Origin: Streptomyces armeniacus
Lineage (GTDB): Bacteria > Actinomycetota > Actinomycetes > Streptomycetales > Streptomycetaceae
Assembly (NCBI RefSeq): GCF_003355155.1
Contig: NZ_CP031320.1
Coordinates: 4,703,367 to 4,767,366, forward strand
Reading direction: 5' to 3'
Length of the DNA stretch: 64,000 nt
Shown here: positions 9,051 through 21,077 of the stretch, one piece after another
Layout: each line of letters opens with the position of its first letter
How positions within the stretch are numbered: the first letter of the stretch is position 1
Position numbers and translations under genes: made by a program
The notes under the pieces: model-generated
What the model saw: the letters and a program-made list of their open reading frames with translations, nothing else
The model's database searches: none
What the model was told of the DNA's origin: nothing

Positions 9051-9953
9051 GTGCAGCCATCTCCCGGAGGGCAACACGACCCTCAGCTTCGCCGCGGGAC
9101 GTACGCGCAGTCCGTGCTGCTCGCCGAGGTGGCGCAGGCCACGCAGCGGCTGGCGGACGCCGGAGTCGCGTCGCCGCGTTTCGACGCGGAGGAGCTCGCG
9201 GCGTTCGTACACGGCGTCAAGCGCGGTGAGCTGCACCGCGTGGGCGACGCCGACTTCGACGCGCGGTACTGGGAGGCGGTGGCCCGGCGCGAGGCGCGCG
9301 AGCCGTTGCAGCACATCACGGGGCGCGCGTTCTTCCGGTACCTCGAACTCCAGGTGGGCCCCGGGGTGTTCGTGCCGCGCCCGGAGACCGAGTCCGTGGT
9401 CGGCTGGGCGATAGATGCGGTACGCGCCATGGACTCGGCCGAGCCGCTGATCGTCGACCTGTGCACCGGCTCCGGCGCCATCGCGCTCGCGCTGGCCCAG
9501 GAGGTGCCCCGGTCGCGGGTGTACGCGGTGGAGCTGGACGAAGGCGCGTACGGCTGGGCCCGCAGGAACACCGAGGGCTCGCGGGTCACGCTGCGGCACG
9601 GGGACGCGCTGAACGCCTTCCCCGAACTCGACGGCCAGGTCGATCTCGTCATCGCGAACCCGCCCTACATCCCGCTCACCGAGTGGGAGTATGTGACCCC
9701 GGAGGCCCGCGACCACGATCCCCAGCTGGCGTTGTTCTCCGGGGAGGACGGTCTCGACGTCATCCGCGGACTGGAGCGCACGGCACACCGGCTGCTGCGG
9801 CCCGGCGGCGTCGTGGTCGTGGAGCACGCCGACACCCAGGGGGGCCAAGTGCCGTGGATCTTCGCGGATGACCGCGGCTGGGCGGACGCCGCCGACCACC
9901 CGGACCTGAACAACCGCCCCCGATTCGCCACAGCACGCAGGGAGGTGCCGTAG
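9051..9953 (+). CDS. prmC: Release factor glutamine N5-methyltransferase
   Basis: SAM-dependent enzyme that methylates the GGQ glutamine of release factors. The 300-aa protein has an N-terminal helical domain, the SAM-binding motif VDLCTGSGAIALALA near residue 140, and the diagnostic NPPY motif at 203-206 that binds the substrate amide. The start is GTG at 9051 behind GGAGG. It follows its substrate gene prfA directly and its stop abuts the ATG of the next gene, so the three genes form one operon. Confidence 0.96.
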   Translation: MQPSPGGQHDPQLRRGTYAQSVLLAEVAQATQRLADAGVASPRFDAEELAAFVHGVKRGELHRVGDADFDARYWEAVARREAREPLQHITGRAFFRYLELQVGPGVFVPRPETESVVGWAIDAVRAMDSAEPLIVDLCTGSGAIALALAQEVPRSRVYAVELDEGAYGWARRNTEGSRVTLRHGDALNAFPELDGQVDLVIANPPYIPLTEWEYVTPEARDHDPQLALFSGEDGLDVIRGLERTAHRLLRPGGVVVVEHADTQGGQVPWIFADDRGWADAADHPDLNNRPRFATARREVP

Positions 9954-10601
9954 ATGGCACGCCGTTACGACTGCACGGACGCGACGGACCGCAGGTCCGG
10001 TCTGCGCGAAGCCGCCTCGGCGGTGCGCCGCCGCGAGCTCGTCGTGCTGCCGACGGACACCGTGTACGGCATCGGCGCCGACGCGTTCAGCGCGGAGGCC
10101 GTCGGCGATCTGCTGGAGGCCAAGGGGCGCGGCCGTGGCATGCCGTCGCCGGTGCTGGTCGGTTCGCCGAACACGCTGCACGGGCTCGTCACCGACTTCT
10201 CCGAGCTCGCGTGGGAGCTCGTGGACGCCTTCTGGCCGGGCGCGCTGACCCTGGTCGCGAACCACCAGCCGTCGCTCACCTGGGACTTGGGCGAGACCCG
10301 CGGCACCGTCGCCGTACGGATGCCGCTGCACCCGGTGGCCCTCGAACTGCTCACGGAGTTCGGCCCGATGGCCGTCTCGTCCGCGAACCTGACCGGGCAC
10401 CCGGCGCCGCAGGACTGCGACGCCGCGCAGGAGATGCTCGGCGAGTCCGTCTCCGTCTATCTGGACGGCGGCCCGACCGCCGAGCCGGTGCCGTCCTCGA
10501 TCGTCGACGTGACGGGCCGCGTGCCGGTGCTGCTGCGCGCGGGCGCGATCAGCGCGGAGGAGCTGCGCAAGGTCGTACCGGACCTCGAGGTGGGGAATTG
10601 A
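9954..10601 (+). CDS. tsaC: L-threonylcarbamoyladenylate synthase (Sua5/YrdC family)
   Basis: Makes threonylcarbamoyl-AMP, the donor for t6A37 of ANN-decoding tRNAs. The 215-aa product carries the YrdC domain: the VVLPTDTVYGIGADAF motif near residue 30, the KGRGRGMPSPVLV segment near 60 (many homologues read KxR here), PGALTLV near 100, and the VRMPLHP and SSANLTG segments at 122 and 143. It lacks the long C-terminal Sua5 domain. The ATG abuts the prmC stop and its own TGA overlaps the TTG of the next gene, which indicates translational coupling. Confidence 0.93.
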   Translation: MARRYDCTDATDRRSGLREAASAVRRRELVVLPTDTVYGIGADAFSAEAVGDLLEAKGRGRGMPSPVLVGSPNTLHGLVTDFSELAWELVDAFWPGALTLVANHQPSLTWDLGETRGTVAVRMPLHPVALELLTEFGPMAVSSANLTGHPAPQDCDAAQEMLGESVSVYLDGGPTAEPVPSSIVDVTGRVPVLLRAGAISAEELRKVVPDLEVGN

Positions 10602-11269
10602 CGACCCCGCCCGACGGGCGTGGCATACCGGCACAGGCTGAACACCCCGGAAACACCGGACCCGACGTCTTCCGGATCCTCCACGTCTCCACCGGCAACG
10701 TCTGCCGCTCGCCCCTCACCGAGCGGCTGACCCGCCATGCCCTGGCGGACCGGCTCGGCGGCGCCCGCAGCGGCGGCATCGTGGTGGAGAGCGCCGGCAC
10801 CTGGGGCCACGAGGGCGCGCCGATGGAGGAGCACGCCGCGGCGGTGCTGCTGGAGCACGGCGCGGACCCGGCCGGCTTCCTCGCCCGCGAGCTGCTGGAC
10901 GAGCACGTCATACGGGCCGACCTGGTGCTCACCGCCACCCGGGACCACCGGGCGCAGGTCATCTCGATGGGGCACTCCGCGGGGCTGCGTACGTTCACGC
11001 TCAAGGAGTTCACTCGGCTCGTACGCGCGATAGACCCCGCCACGCTGCCCGCGCCCCGTACGGCGGTGAGCGTGGTGGAGCGGGCGGGCGCGCTCGTACA
11101 GGCGGCGGCGGCGCTGCGGGGGTGGCTGCTGGCGCCGAGCCCGGAGGCGGACGAGATCTACGACCCGTACGGTGCGCCCATCCCGTACTTCCGGAGTGTG
11201 GGCGACGAGATCAGCCAGGCGCTGGACCCGGTGGTGACGGCGCTCACGGGAGTGCCGGCGCGTACGTAG
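10598..11269 (+). CDS. Low-molecular-weight protein-tyrosine-phosphatase-like protein, catalytic Cys replaced
   Basis: The fold is that of LMW tyrosine phosphatases: a P-loop near residue 33 (HVSTGNVCRSPLTERL) and a C-terminal DPY general-acid motif (EIYDPYGAPI). In active enzymes the loop is C-x5-R; here the position of the nucleophile is serine (S-T-G-N-V-C-R), although the arginine, the second cysteine and the aspartate remain. The protein may bind phosphate without normal catalysis. The start is TTG 10598, overlapping the tsaC TGA as TTGA, with GGTGGGG upstream; this gives 223 aa. It closes the prfA-prmC-tsaC run. The substrate or partner is unknown. Confidence 0.8.
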   Translation: MTTPPDGRGIPAQAEHPGNTGPDVFRILHVSTGNVCRSPLTERLTRHALADRLGGARSGGIVVESAGTWGHEGAPMEEHAAAVLLEHGADPAGFLARELLDEHVIRADLVLTATRDHRAQVISMGHSAGLRTFTLKEFTRLVRAIDPATLPAPRTAVSVVERAGALVQAAAALRGWLLAPSPEADEIYDPYGAPIPYFRSVGDEISQALDPVVTALTGVPART

Positions 11270-11431
11270 CGCGGGCCGGCCGCGTACGGGGGAAGGCCGC
11301 GTGCGGCACGCGGAAAGCACACAGAACAGCACGTGGAACGGCACACGTTTCACGGCACACAGAACCGAATCCGGCTGGCGGGTGTCTTAGAGTTGTGGGC
11401 CTGAGTTGCCGGCGAGACCCCTGGGGAGCCC

Positions 11432-12865
11432 GTGCGTGAATATCTGCTGACGCTGTGCGTCACGGCCGCGGTGACTTATCTGCTGACCGGGCCGGTGCGG
11501 AAGTTCGCCATCGCGGCGGGCGCGATGCCGCAGGTCCGGGCGCGCGACGTGCACCGCGAGCCGACGCCGAGGCTCGGCGGTATCGCCATGTTCGGCGGGC
11601 TCTGCGCGGGGCTGGTGGTCGCCTCGCAACTCACCAACATCGGCGAGGTGTTCACGCTTTCCGATGAACCCCGCGCGCTGCTCTCCGGCGCCGGGCTGAT
11701 CTGGCTGCTCGGCGTGCTGGACGACAAGTGGGGCGTGGACGCCCTGGTCAAGCTCGGCGGCCAGATGATCGCCGCGGGCGTGATGGTGCTGCAGGGCCTG
11801 ACGATCCTGTGGCTGCCGGTGCCCGGTGTCGGGAACGTCGCGCTGACGCCGCTGCAGGGCACGCTGCTGACCGTCGCGCTGGTCGTGATCACGATCAACG
11901 CCGTCAACTTCGTGGACGGCCTCGACGGCCTCGCCTCGGGGATGGTCTGCATCGCCGCCGCGGCGTTCTTCATGTACGCCTACCGGATCTGGTACGGCTA
12001 CGGCATCGAGGCCGCCTCTCCCGCGACGCTCTTCGCGGCCATCCTGATGGGCATGTGCCTCGGCTTCCTCCCGCACAACATGCACCCCGCCCGTATCTTC
12101 ATGGGCGACTCCGGGTCGATGCTGATCGGGCTGGTGCTGGCGGCCGGTGCGGTGTCCATCACGGGCCAGGTCGACCCCGACCTGATGGTCGAGCACGCGG
12201 GCTCGGAGCGCTCCGCGGTGCACACGAACGTGCCGCTGTACATGCCCGCGCTGCTGCTGCCGCTGACGATCATCGCGGTGCCGATCGCGGACCTGGTGAT
12301 GGCGATCGTACGGCGGACCTGGAACGGGCAGTCGCCGTTCGCCGCCGACCGCGGGCATCTGCACCACCGGCTGCTGGAGATCGGGCACTCGCACAGCCGG
12401 GCCGTGCTGATCATGTACTTCTGGTCGGCGCTGATCGCCTTCGGCGCGGTGGCCTTCTCCGTACAGTCGTCCAGCCTTGTGATCGTTCTCATGGTGGTGC
12501 TGCTGAGCGCCATGGGGCTGATGATCCTGCTGCTGCCGCGGTTCACGCCGCGGGTGCCGGACTGGGCCCGGCGGCTGGTGCCGCCGCGCTACCGGCGCGC
12601 CCCGGCGGCCGACGGGGCGGCGGCGCACGCCGAAGTCCCGGCGGGCGAACGGGAGTCGGCCGGCGCGGGGGAGCCGGCCCCGGTCACGGGCGGCGCCAAC
12701 GGCGGTGGCCCGCGTACGCGTACGGGTGCCAGGCCCGCCGCCGGAGCGGGCGCCGGAGCGACCGCGGAGGAGCGGGAGCCCGCGCTCGCGGGGCTGCACG
12801 GCTCGACGGCCATCGGCGACCGAGCCCGCTTCACACGGCGCCGGAAGATCGATAGCGCTTCGTAA
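11432..12865 (+). CDS. Undecaprenyl-phosphate sugar-1-phosphate transferase (WecA/MraY family)
   Basis: Integral membrane enzyme that loads a UDP-sugar phosphate (often GlcNAc-1-P) onto undecaprenyl phosphate, the first step of wall glycopolymer or arabinogalactan-like synthesis. The 477-aa product has about ten membrane segments up to residue ~370. Family motifs are visible: LDDKWGVD near 100, the NAVNFVDGLDGLASG loop near 155, the FMGDSGSMLIGL motif near 230, and the HHRLLEIGHSHSR motif near 310. The last ~100 residues are a Pro/Ala/Gly-rich cytoplasmic tail with little conservation. It starts at GTG 11432 after GGGGAG. The 162 bp before it contain several CACACAGAAC-type repeats. WecA rather than MraY is favoured because no other mur genes surround it. 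Confidence 0.88.
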   Translation: MREYLLTLCVTAAVTYLLTGPVRKFAIAAGAMPQVRARDVHREPTPRLGGIAMFGGLCAGLVVASQLTNIGEVFTLSDEPRALLSGAGLIWLLGVLDDKWGVDALVKLGGQMIAAGVMVLQGLTILWLPVPGVGNVALTPLQGTLLTVALVVITINAVNFVDGLDGLASGMVCIAAAAFFMYAYRIWYGYGIEAASPATLFAAILMGMCLGFLPHNMHPARIFMGDSGSMLIGLVLAAGAVSITGQVDPDLMVEHAGSERSAVHTNVPLYMPALLLPLTIIAVPIADLVMAIVRRTWNGQSPFAADRGHLHHRLLEIGHSHSRAVLIMYFWSALIAFGAVAFSVQSSSLVIVLMVVLLSAMGLMILLLPRFTPRVPDWARRLVPPRYRRAPAADGAAAHAEVPAGERESAGAGEPAPVTGGANGGGPRTRTGARPAAGAGAGATAEEREPALAGLHGSTAIGDRARFTRRRKIDSAS

Positions 12866-13159
12866 CGTAAAGGGGAACGGGGTCCGGGCGGCGCGGAGAT
12901 GAAGCGCAGCAAAGCGGACAAACGGTCTGGGGCCTGCGAGTTCACACCCGCCCGCACGGTCGTGTGAGGTGCAGCACACTGGCAGGTAAAGACCTCATCA
13001 AATAGTTTGTGATACCGTTCACGAAACCCGGTGACAGACCGAAGGACCGCAGTGCGACGGTCCTCCGGCGGACGGGCGTCCCTCGAGGACGGCGTCCTCC
13101 ATGCCGGGGATACGCTCGTCAGCGACGACAGACGCCCCCGACTCCCCGGAGTAATTCCC
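12866..13159 (+). other. Upstream region of the atp operon
   Basis: This 294-bp gene-free stretch ends at atpI. It contains an AT-rich core at about 12995-13025, where a Rex-like operator lies (separate entry) and where the operon promoter is expected. A possible -10 (TAGTTT, 13003-13008) overlaps the operator, but there is no convincing -35. Confidence 0.5.
13007..13024 (+). promoter_or_regulatory. Candidate Rex operator upstream of atpI
   Basis: The 18-mer TTGTGATACCGTTCACGA matches the known Streptomyces Rex operator consensus TTGTGAANNNNTTCACAA at 12 of 14 defined positions, with correct 4-nt spacing. Rex is an NADH-sensing repressor of respiratory genes, so a site before the ATP synthase operon fits. 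Binding is not shown here. Confidence 0.65.
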
Positions 13160-13609
13160 GTGCAGCCGAACGATGCTCGCATGTTGCTTCACTGCGCCGT
13201 GCCGACCGCCCTCGCGGGCGTGGTGGGCGCGGTCGTGAGCGGAGTGTTCGCGGGGGGCAAGGGTGCGATCGGCGGGTTCTTCGGCGCCGTCGTCGTGGTC
13301 CTTTTCATGGGACTCGGCCTTTTCGTACTGCAAAGGGTCGCGAAGTCCTATCCCCATCTCTTCCAGGCCATGGGCCTGTTGCTCTACACCACGCAGATCC
13401 TGCTGCTCGCGATCGTCCTCGCGCTGTTCAAGGACACCACGCTGTTCGACACCAAGTCGTTCGGGCTGACGCTGCTCGGCGCCACCCTGGTGTGGGTTGC
13501 CGCACAGGGCAGGGCGCACATGAAGGCGAAGATCCTTTATGTCGATCCCGACAGCACGGACGACGGTGACACGACCGCCAAAGCCTCTGCGACGGGGGCG
13601 AATTCATGA
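13160..13609 (+). CDS. atpI: ATP synthase protein I
   Basis: Small membrane protein at the head of the atp operon that assists c-ring assembly. The chosen start is GTG 13160 with GGAG at 13148-13151, giving 149 aa beginning MQPNDARMLLH. An in-frame start further upstream (13031) would add 43 residues with no membrane or family character. Four hydrophobic segments at about residues 8-30, 33-55, 70-92 and 97-120 fit AtpI. The C-terminus is polar and Asp/Thr-rich. AtpI is poorly conserved, so position in the operon is the main support. Confidence 0.85.
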   Translation: MQPNDARMLLHCAVPTALAGVVGAVVSGVFAGGKGAIGGFFGAVVVVLFMGLGLFVLQRVAKSYPHLFQAMGLLLYTTQILLLAIVLALFKDTTLFDTKSFGLTLLGATLVWVAAQGRAHMKAKILYVDPDSTDDGDTTAKASATGANS

Positions 13610-13843
13610 TCGACAGGGGCGGGACGAGGGGACGCCCGGGCAACTGCTATGGTCCGTTCCCAACTGCGGCGCAGCAGGTGCAGACGGCTGATTTGTCGTG
13701 CTCCACGGCATGGGACGGACAGCCCCGCTCACTGATCAGCCGCCGCCACATTCGCAAGACCAGTCCAGTGCCGTTCCGCGGCCCCGCGCCGCGCCGACAC
13801 ATCGAGGTAGCCGTATCCATGCGCCATGCAGAAGGAGCTCGCG

Positions 13844-14969
<1,126 letters not shown>

Positions 14970-15010
14970 GGTAGCCGAACGACTACCCTTTTTCGACGAA
15001 AGGCACTGAT

Positions 15011-15574
15011 GTGATCGCCCTGGTACAGACGGCGGCCGAGGAACAGAATCCCCTCGTCCCGCCGGTCCCCGAGCTCGTCATCGGCCTGATCGCCTTCGGC
15101 ATCGTCTTCTTCTTCCTCTGGAAGAAGCTCCTTCCGAACATCAACAAGGTTCTGGAAGAGCGCCGAGAGGCCATCGAGGGCGGCATTGAGCAGGCCAACG
15201 ACGCCAAGCTCGAGGCACAGCAGACGCTCGACCAGTACAAGGCGCAGCTCGCCGAGGCACGGCACGAGGCCGCGCGGATGCGCAGCGAGGCCGAGCAGCG
15301 CGGTGCCGACCTGATCGCCGAGATGCGCGCGGAGGGTCAGCGGCAGCGCGAGGAGATCATCGCTGCCGGGCACGCCCAGATCGAGGCCGACCGCAAGCAG
15401 GCCGCGCAGGCGCTCCGCCAGGACGTGGGCAAGCTCGCGACCGAGCTGGCCGGCAAGCTGGTCGGGGAGTCTCTCGAGGACCACGCACGGCAGAGCCGTA
15501 CGATCGACCGCTTCCTTGACGAGCTCGAGGAGAACGCTCAGTCGACGGCGGGGTCCACCGGAGCCGCACGATGA
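15011..15574 (+). CDS. atpF: ATP synthase subunit b
   Basis: Peripheral-stalk subunit. The 187-aa protein has a short N-terminal part, one membrane helix at about residues 20-40 (ELVIGLIAFGIVFFFLWKKLLP), then a long charged coiled coil to the C-terminus. The start is GTG 15011; an overlapping ATG at 15009 is out of frame. Its TGA overlaps the atpH ATG by four bases (ATGA), indicating coupled translation so that stalk subunits are made in step. Confidence 0.95.
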   Translation: MIALVQTAAEEQNPLVPPVPELVIGLIAFGIVFFFLWKKLLPNINKVLEERREAIEGGIEQANDAKLEAQQTLDQYKAQLAEARHEAARMRSEAEQRGADLIAEMRAEGQRQREEIIAAGHAQIEADRKQAAQALRQDVGKLATELAGKLVGESLEDHARQSRTIDRFLDELEENAQSTAGSTGAAR

Positions 15575-16386
15575 ACGGAGCGAGCCGCGAGGCACTGGCT
15601 GCCGCACGCGAGAACCTGAACGCGCTGACGGACAGCACGTCCGCCGACGCGACGGCGCTCGCCGACGAGCTGGCCGCCGTCACCGCGCTGCTCGACCGCG
15701 AGGTGTCGCTGCGCCGGGTCCTGACCGACCCGGCGCAAGGCGGGGAGGCCAAGGCCGAGCTGGCCGGGCGCCTGCTGAGCGGGCAGGTCGGCGGCTCTGC
15801 CACCGACCTGGTGTCCGGCATGGTGCGGTCCCGCTGGTCGCGGTCCCGCGACCTGGTGGACGCGCTGGAGGAGCTGGCGGACACCGCCGACCTCATCGCG
15901 GCCGAGCGTGCGGGCACGCTGGAGGACGTGGAGGACGAGCTGTTCCGGTTCGGCCGGACCGTCGCCTCCTCGGCCGATCTGCGGGCGGCACTGACCAGCC
16001 GTACGGCCACGGCGTCGGCACAGACCGAGCTGCTGCACACGCTGCTGGGCGGCAAGGCCAGGCCCGCGACCGAGCGGCTGGTGACGCGTCTTGTGAGTCA
16101 GCCGCGTGGACGTAGCCTGGAGGGTGGGCTCGAGGCCCTCTCGAAGCTGGCGGCGGAACGCCGGGACCGTTCGGTCGCGGTCGTCACCTCCGCGGTGCCG
16201 CTCAGCGACCGGCAGAAGGAGCGTCTGAGCGCGGCGCTCGCCACGCTGTACGGGCGTCAGGTGCACCTCAACCTCGACGTGGACCCCGACGTCCTCGGCG
16301 GGATCGCGGTGCGCGTCGGCGACGAGGTCATCAACGGCTCCATCGCGGACCGCCTCGAAGAGGCACAGCGGCGGATGGCCGGCTGA
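15571..16386 (+). CDS. atpH: ATP synthase subunit delta
   Basis: Connects the peripheral stalk to the F1 head. At 271 aa it is about 90 residues longer than E. coli delta, which is normal for actinobacteria. The OSCP signature lies in the C-terminal half (LNLDVDPDVLGGIAVRVGDEVINGSI at about 232-257). It overlaps atpF by four bases and is followed by a 130-bp gap before atpA. Confidence 0.94.
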   Translation: MNGASREALAAARENLNALTDSTSADATALADELAAVTALLDREVSLRRVLTDPAQGGEAKAELAGRLLSGQVGGSATDLVSGMVRSRWSRSRDLVDALEELADTADLIAAERAGTLEDVEDELFRFGRTVASSADLRAALTSRTATASAQTELLHTLLGGKARPATERLVTRLVSQPRGRSLEGGLEALSKLAAERRDRSVAVVTSAVPLSDRQKERLSAALATLYGRQVHLNLDVDPDVLGGIAVRVGDEVINGSIADRLEEAQRRMAG

Positions 16387-16516
16387 CGGCACGAGCCGCA
16401 CACCAACTCAACAAGCATGACCAGCGGCCCGAGTTGGGCCGTATCAAGGGACCTTCTGGGCACGGCCCAGAACCCGAGGCAACTTACGGGCCCAACAAGG
16501 AGAGCAGGGAACCCAG

Positions 16517-18088
16517 ATGGCGGAGCTCACGATCCGGCCGGATGAGATCCGGGACGCGCTGGAGAACTTTGTCCAGTCGTACACGCCGGACGCGGCCTCG
16601 CGCGAAGAGGTCGGGACGGTCAGCGTTGCCGGCGACGGCATCGCGAAGGTCGAGGGACTTCCCTCGGCCATGGCTAACGAACTGCTGAAGTTCGAGGACG
16701 GCACCCTCGGCCTCGCCCTCAACCTCGAAGAGCGCGAGATCGGTGCGGTGGTCCTCGGGGAGTTCAGCGGTATCGAGGAGGGCCAGCCGGTGCAGCGCAC
16801 CGGTGAGGTGCTGTCGGTCCCCGTCGGCGAGGGGTACCTCGGCCGCGTCGTGGACCCGCTGGGCAAGCCGATCGACGGACTCGGCGAGATCGAGTCCGAG
16901 GCCAACCGCGCCCTCGAGCTGCAGGCGCCGACGGTCATGGACCGCAAGTCGGTGCACGAGTCGATGGAGACGGGCTACAAGGCCGTCGACGCGATGACCC
17001 CGATCGGCCGCGGCCAGCGTCAGCTGATCATCGGCGACCGGCAGACCGGCAAGACCGCGCTCGGTGTCGACACGATCATCAACCAGCGTGACAACTGGCG
17101 TACCGGCGACCCGGACAAGCAGGTCCGCTGCATCTACGTGGCGATCGGCCAGAAGGGCTCCACCATCGCGTCCGTACGCGGTGCGCTGGAGGAGGCCGGT
17201 GCGCTCGAGTACACGACGATCGTCGCGGCTCCCGCGTCCGACCCGGCCGGCTTCAAGTACCTGGCGCCGTACACCGGTTCGGCCATCGGCCAGCACTGGA
17301 TGTACCAGGGCAAGCACGTCCTGATCATCTTCGACGACCTCTCCAAGCAGGCCGACGCCTACCGCGCGGTCTCCCTGCTGCTGCGCCGCCCGCCGGGCCG
17401 CGAGGCGTACCCGGGCGACGTCTTCTACCTGCACTCCCGGCTGCTGGAGCGCTGCGCGAAGCTCTCCGACGGCATGGGTGCGGGCTCGATGACCGGTCTG
17501 CCGATCGTCGAGACGAAGGCGAACGACGTCTCGGCGTTCATTCCGACCAACGTCATCTCCATCACCGACGGCCAGTGCTTCCTGGAGTCCGACCTGTTCA
17601 ACGCGGGCCAGCGCCCGGCGCTGAACGTCGGCATCTCGGTCTCCCGAGTCGGCGGCTCCGCCCAGCACAAGGCGATGCGGCAGGTCTCCGGACGGCTCCG
17701 CGTCGACCTGGCGCAGTTCCGTGAGCTGGAGGCGTTCGCCGCCTTCGGTTCCGACCTGGACGACGCCTCGAAGGCCTCCCTGGCCCGCGGTCAGCGGATG
17801 GTCGAGCTGCTGAAGCAGCCGCAGTACGCGCCGTTCTCCACCGAGGACGAGGTCGTCTCCATCTGGGCCGGCACCACCGGCAAGATGGACGACGTGCCGG
17901 TCGAGGACATCCGCCGCTTCGAGCGCGAGATGCTGGACTACCTGCACCGCGAGCACAAGTCGCTGATGACCAGCATCGTCGAGGGCGGCAAGATGTCCGA
18001 CGACACGATCCAGTCGCTGGACGACGCGGTCACCGCCTTCAAGAAGCAGTTCGAGACGGCGGACGGCAAGCTGCTGGGCGAGGACTGA
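16517..18088 (+). CDS. atpA: ATP synthase subunit alpha
   Basis: Non-catalytic nucleotide-binding subunit of the F1 hexamer, 523 aa. The Walker A loop [10 protein letters not shown] is near residue 175; the family signature [17 protein letters not shown] lies near 375 with the arginine finger in SVSRVG. The start ATG follows AAGGAGAG. The normal domain order (N-terminal barrel, nucleotide-binding domain, C-terminal helical bundle) is complete. Confidence 0.98.
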   Translation: MAELTIRPDEIRDALENFVQSYTPDAASREEVGTVSVAGDGIAKVEGLPSAMANELLKFEDGTLGLALNLEEREIGAVVLGEFSGIEEGQPVQRTGEVLSVPVGEGYLGRVVDPLGKPIDGLGEIESEANRALELQAPTVMDRKSVHESMETGYKAVDAMTPIGRGQRQLIIGDRQTGKTALGVDTIINQRDNWRTGDPDKQVRCIYVAIGQKGSTIASVRGALEEAGALEYTTIVAAPASDPAGFKYLAPYTGSAIGQHWMYQGKHVLIIFDDLSKQADAYRAVSLLLRRPPGREAYPGDVFYLHSRLLERCAKLSDGMGAGSMTGLPIVETKANDVSAFIPTNVISITDGQCFLESDLFNAGQRPALNVGISVSRVGGSAQHKAMRQVSGRLRVDLAQFRELEAFAAFGSDLDDASKASLARGQRMVELLKQPQYAPFSTEDEVVSIWAGTTGKMDDVPVEDIRRFEREMLDYLHREHKSLMTSIVEGGKMSDDTIQSLDDAVTAFKKQFETADGKLLGED

Positions 18089-18090
18089 GC

Positions 18091-20480
<2,390 letters not shown>

Positions 20481-20497
20481 CCCGTACGCCCCGCGGC

Positions 20498-20523
20498 GGG
20501 GGCGGGTCCTTTAGACCGCCCCC
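20498..20523 (+). terminator. Hairpin between atpD and atpC
   Basis: GGGGGCGGGTC (20498-20508) pairs with GACCGCCCCC (20514-20523) with one bulged base around a CTTTA loop. It lies 17 bp after the atpD stop and 46 bp before the atpC start. It could act as a partial terminator or an mRNA processing and stability element. Confidence 0.5.
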
Positions 20524-20569
20524 GTCCGCACCCCCTATTCTTTTCCCCATCCCAGTCTGAGGAGCCACT

Positions 20570-20953
20570 GTGGCTGAGCTGCACGTCGAGTTGGTCGCCG
20601 CGGACCGCAAGGTCTGGTCGGGCGAGGCCAGCCTGGTCATCGCGCGGACCACGTCGGGTGATATCGGCGTCATGCCCGGTCACCAGCCGCTGCTGGGTGT
20701 CCTGGAGACGGGCTCGATCACGATCCGTACGACGGGCGAGAGCGGCGAGGGCACGGTGGTTGCCGCCGTGCACGGCGGTTTTATCTCGTTCTCCGACGAC
20801 AAGCTCTCGCTCCTCGCGGAGATCGCGGAGCTGTCCGACGAGATCGACGTGCAGCGCGCCGAGCGGGCGCTGGAACGGGCCAAGGCGGAGGCGGACGCCG
20901 CCGCCGAGCGGCGCGCGGACGTACGTCTGCGCGCGGTGGCGGGTGCCCGCTGA
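20570..20953 (+). CDS. atpC: ATP synthase subunit epsilon
   Basis: Rotor subunit at the foot of gamma that inhibits ATP hydrolysis. The 127-aa product has the N-terminal beta sandwich (VELVAADRKVWSGEA, GDIGVMPGHQPLLGVL) and a C-terminal helical part rich in Glu, Arg and Ala (RALERAKAEADAAAERRAD). The start is GTG 20570 after GAGGAG. Last gene of the operon; a strong terminator follows. Confidence 0.96.
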   Translation: MAELHVELVAADRKVWSGEASLVIARTTSGDIGVMPGHQPLLGVLETGSITIRTTGESGEGTVVAAVHGGFISFSDDKLSLLAEIAELSDEIDVQRAERALERAKAEADAAAERRADVRLRAVAGAR

Positions 20954-20977
20954 CGCAGGGAGAAGAGGACACGACCC

Positions 20978-21023
20978 TCAGCCGCGGACCGCACTGGAAT
21001 TCTCCAGGGCGGTCCGCGGCTGA
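20978..21023 (+). terminator. Terminator of the atp operon
   Basis: TCAGCCGCGGACCGC-A-CTGGA (20978-20998) pairs with TCCAG-G-GCGGTCCGCGGCTGA (21003-21023), 20 pairs with one A-G mismatch and a 4-nt loop. It begins 25 bp after the atpC stop. No U tract follows, which is typical for this genus. Confidence 0.8.
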
Positions 21024-21077
21024 AGGCATACAGGTGCGGTTGACTCATCCGCAGCCCGAGACGGAGCGAGGAGGTCG

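Noticed and set aside
7587..10634. A 1015-codon open frame on the minus strand across rpmE, prfA, prmC and tsaC
   Set aside because: It lies antisense to four well-identified genes and encodes Arg/His/Gly-rich low-complexity sequence. It is explained by GC bias.
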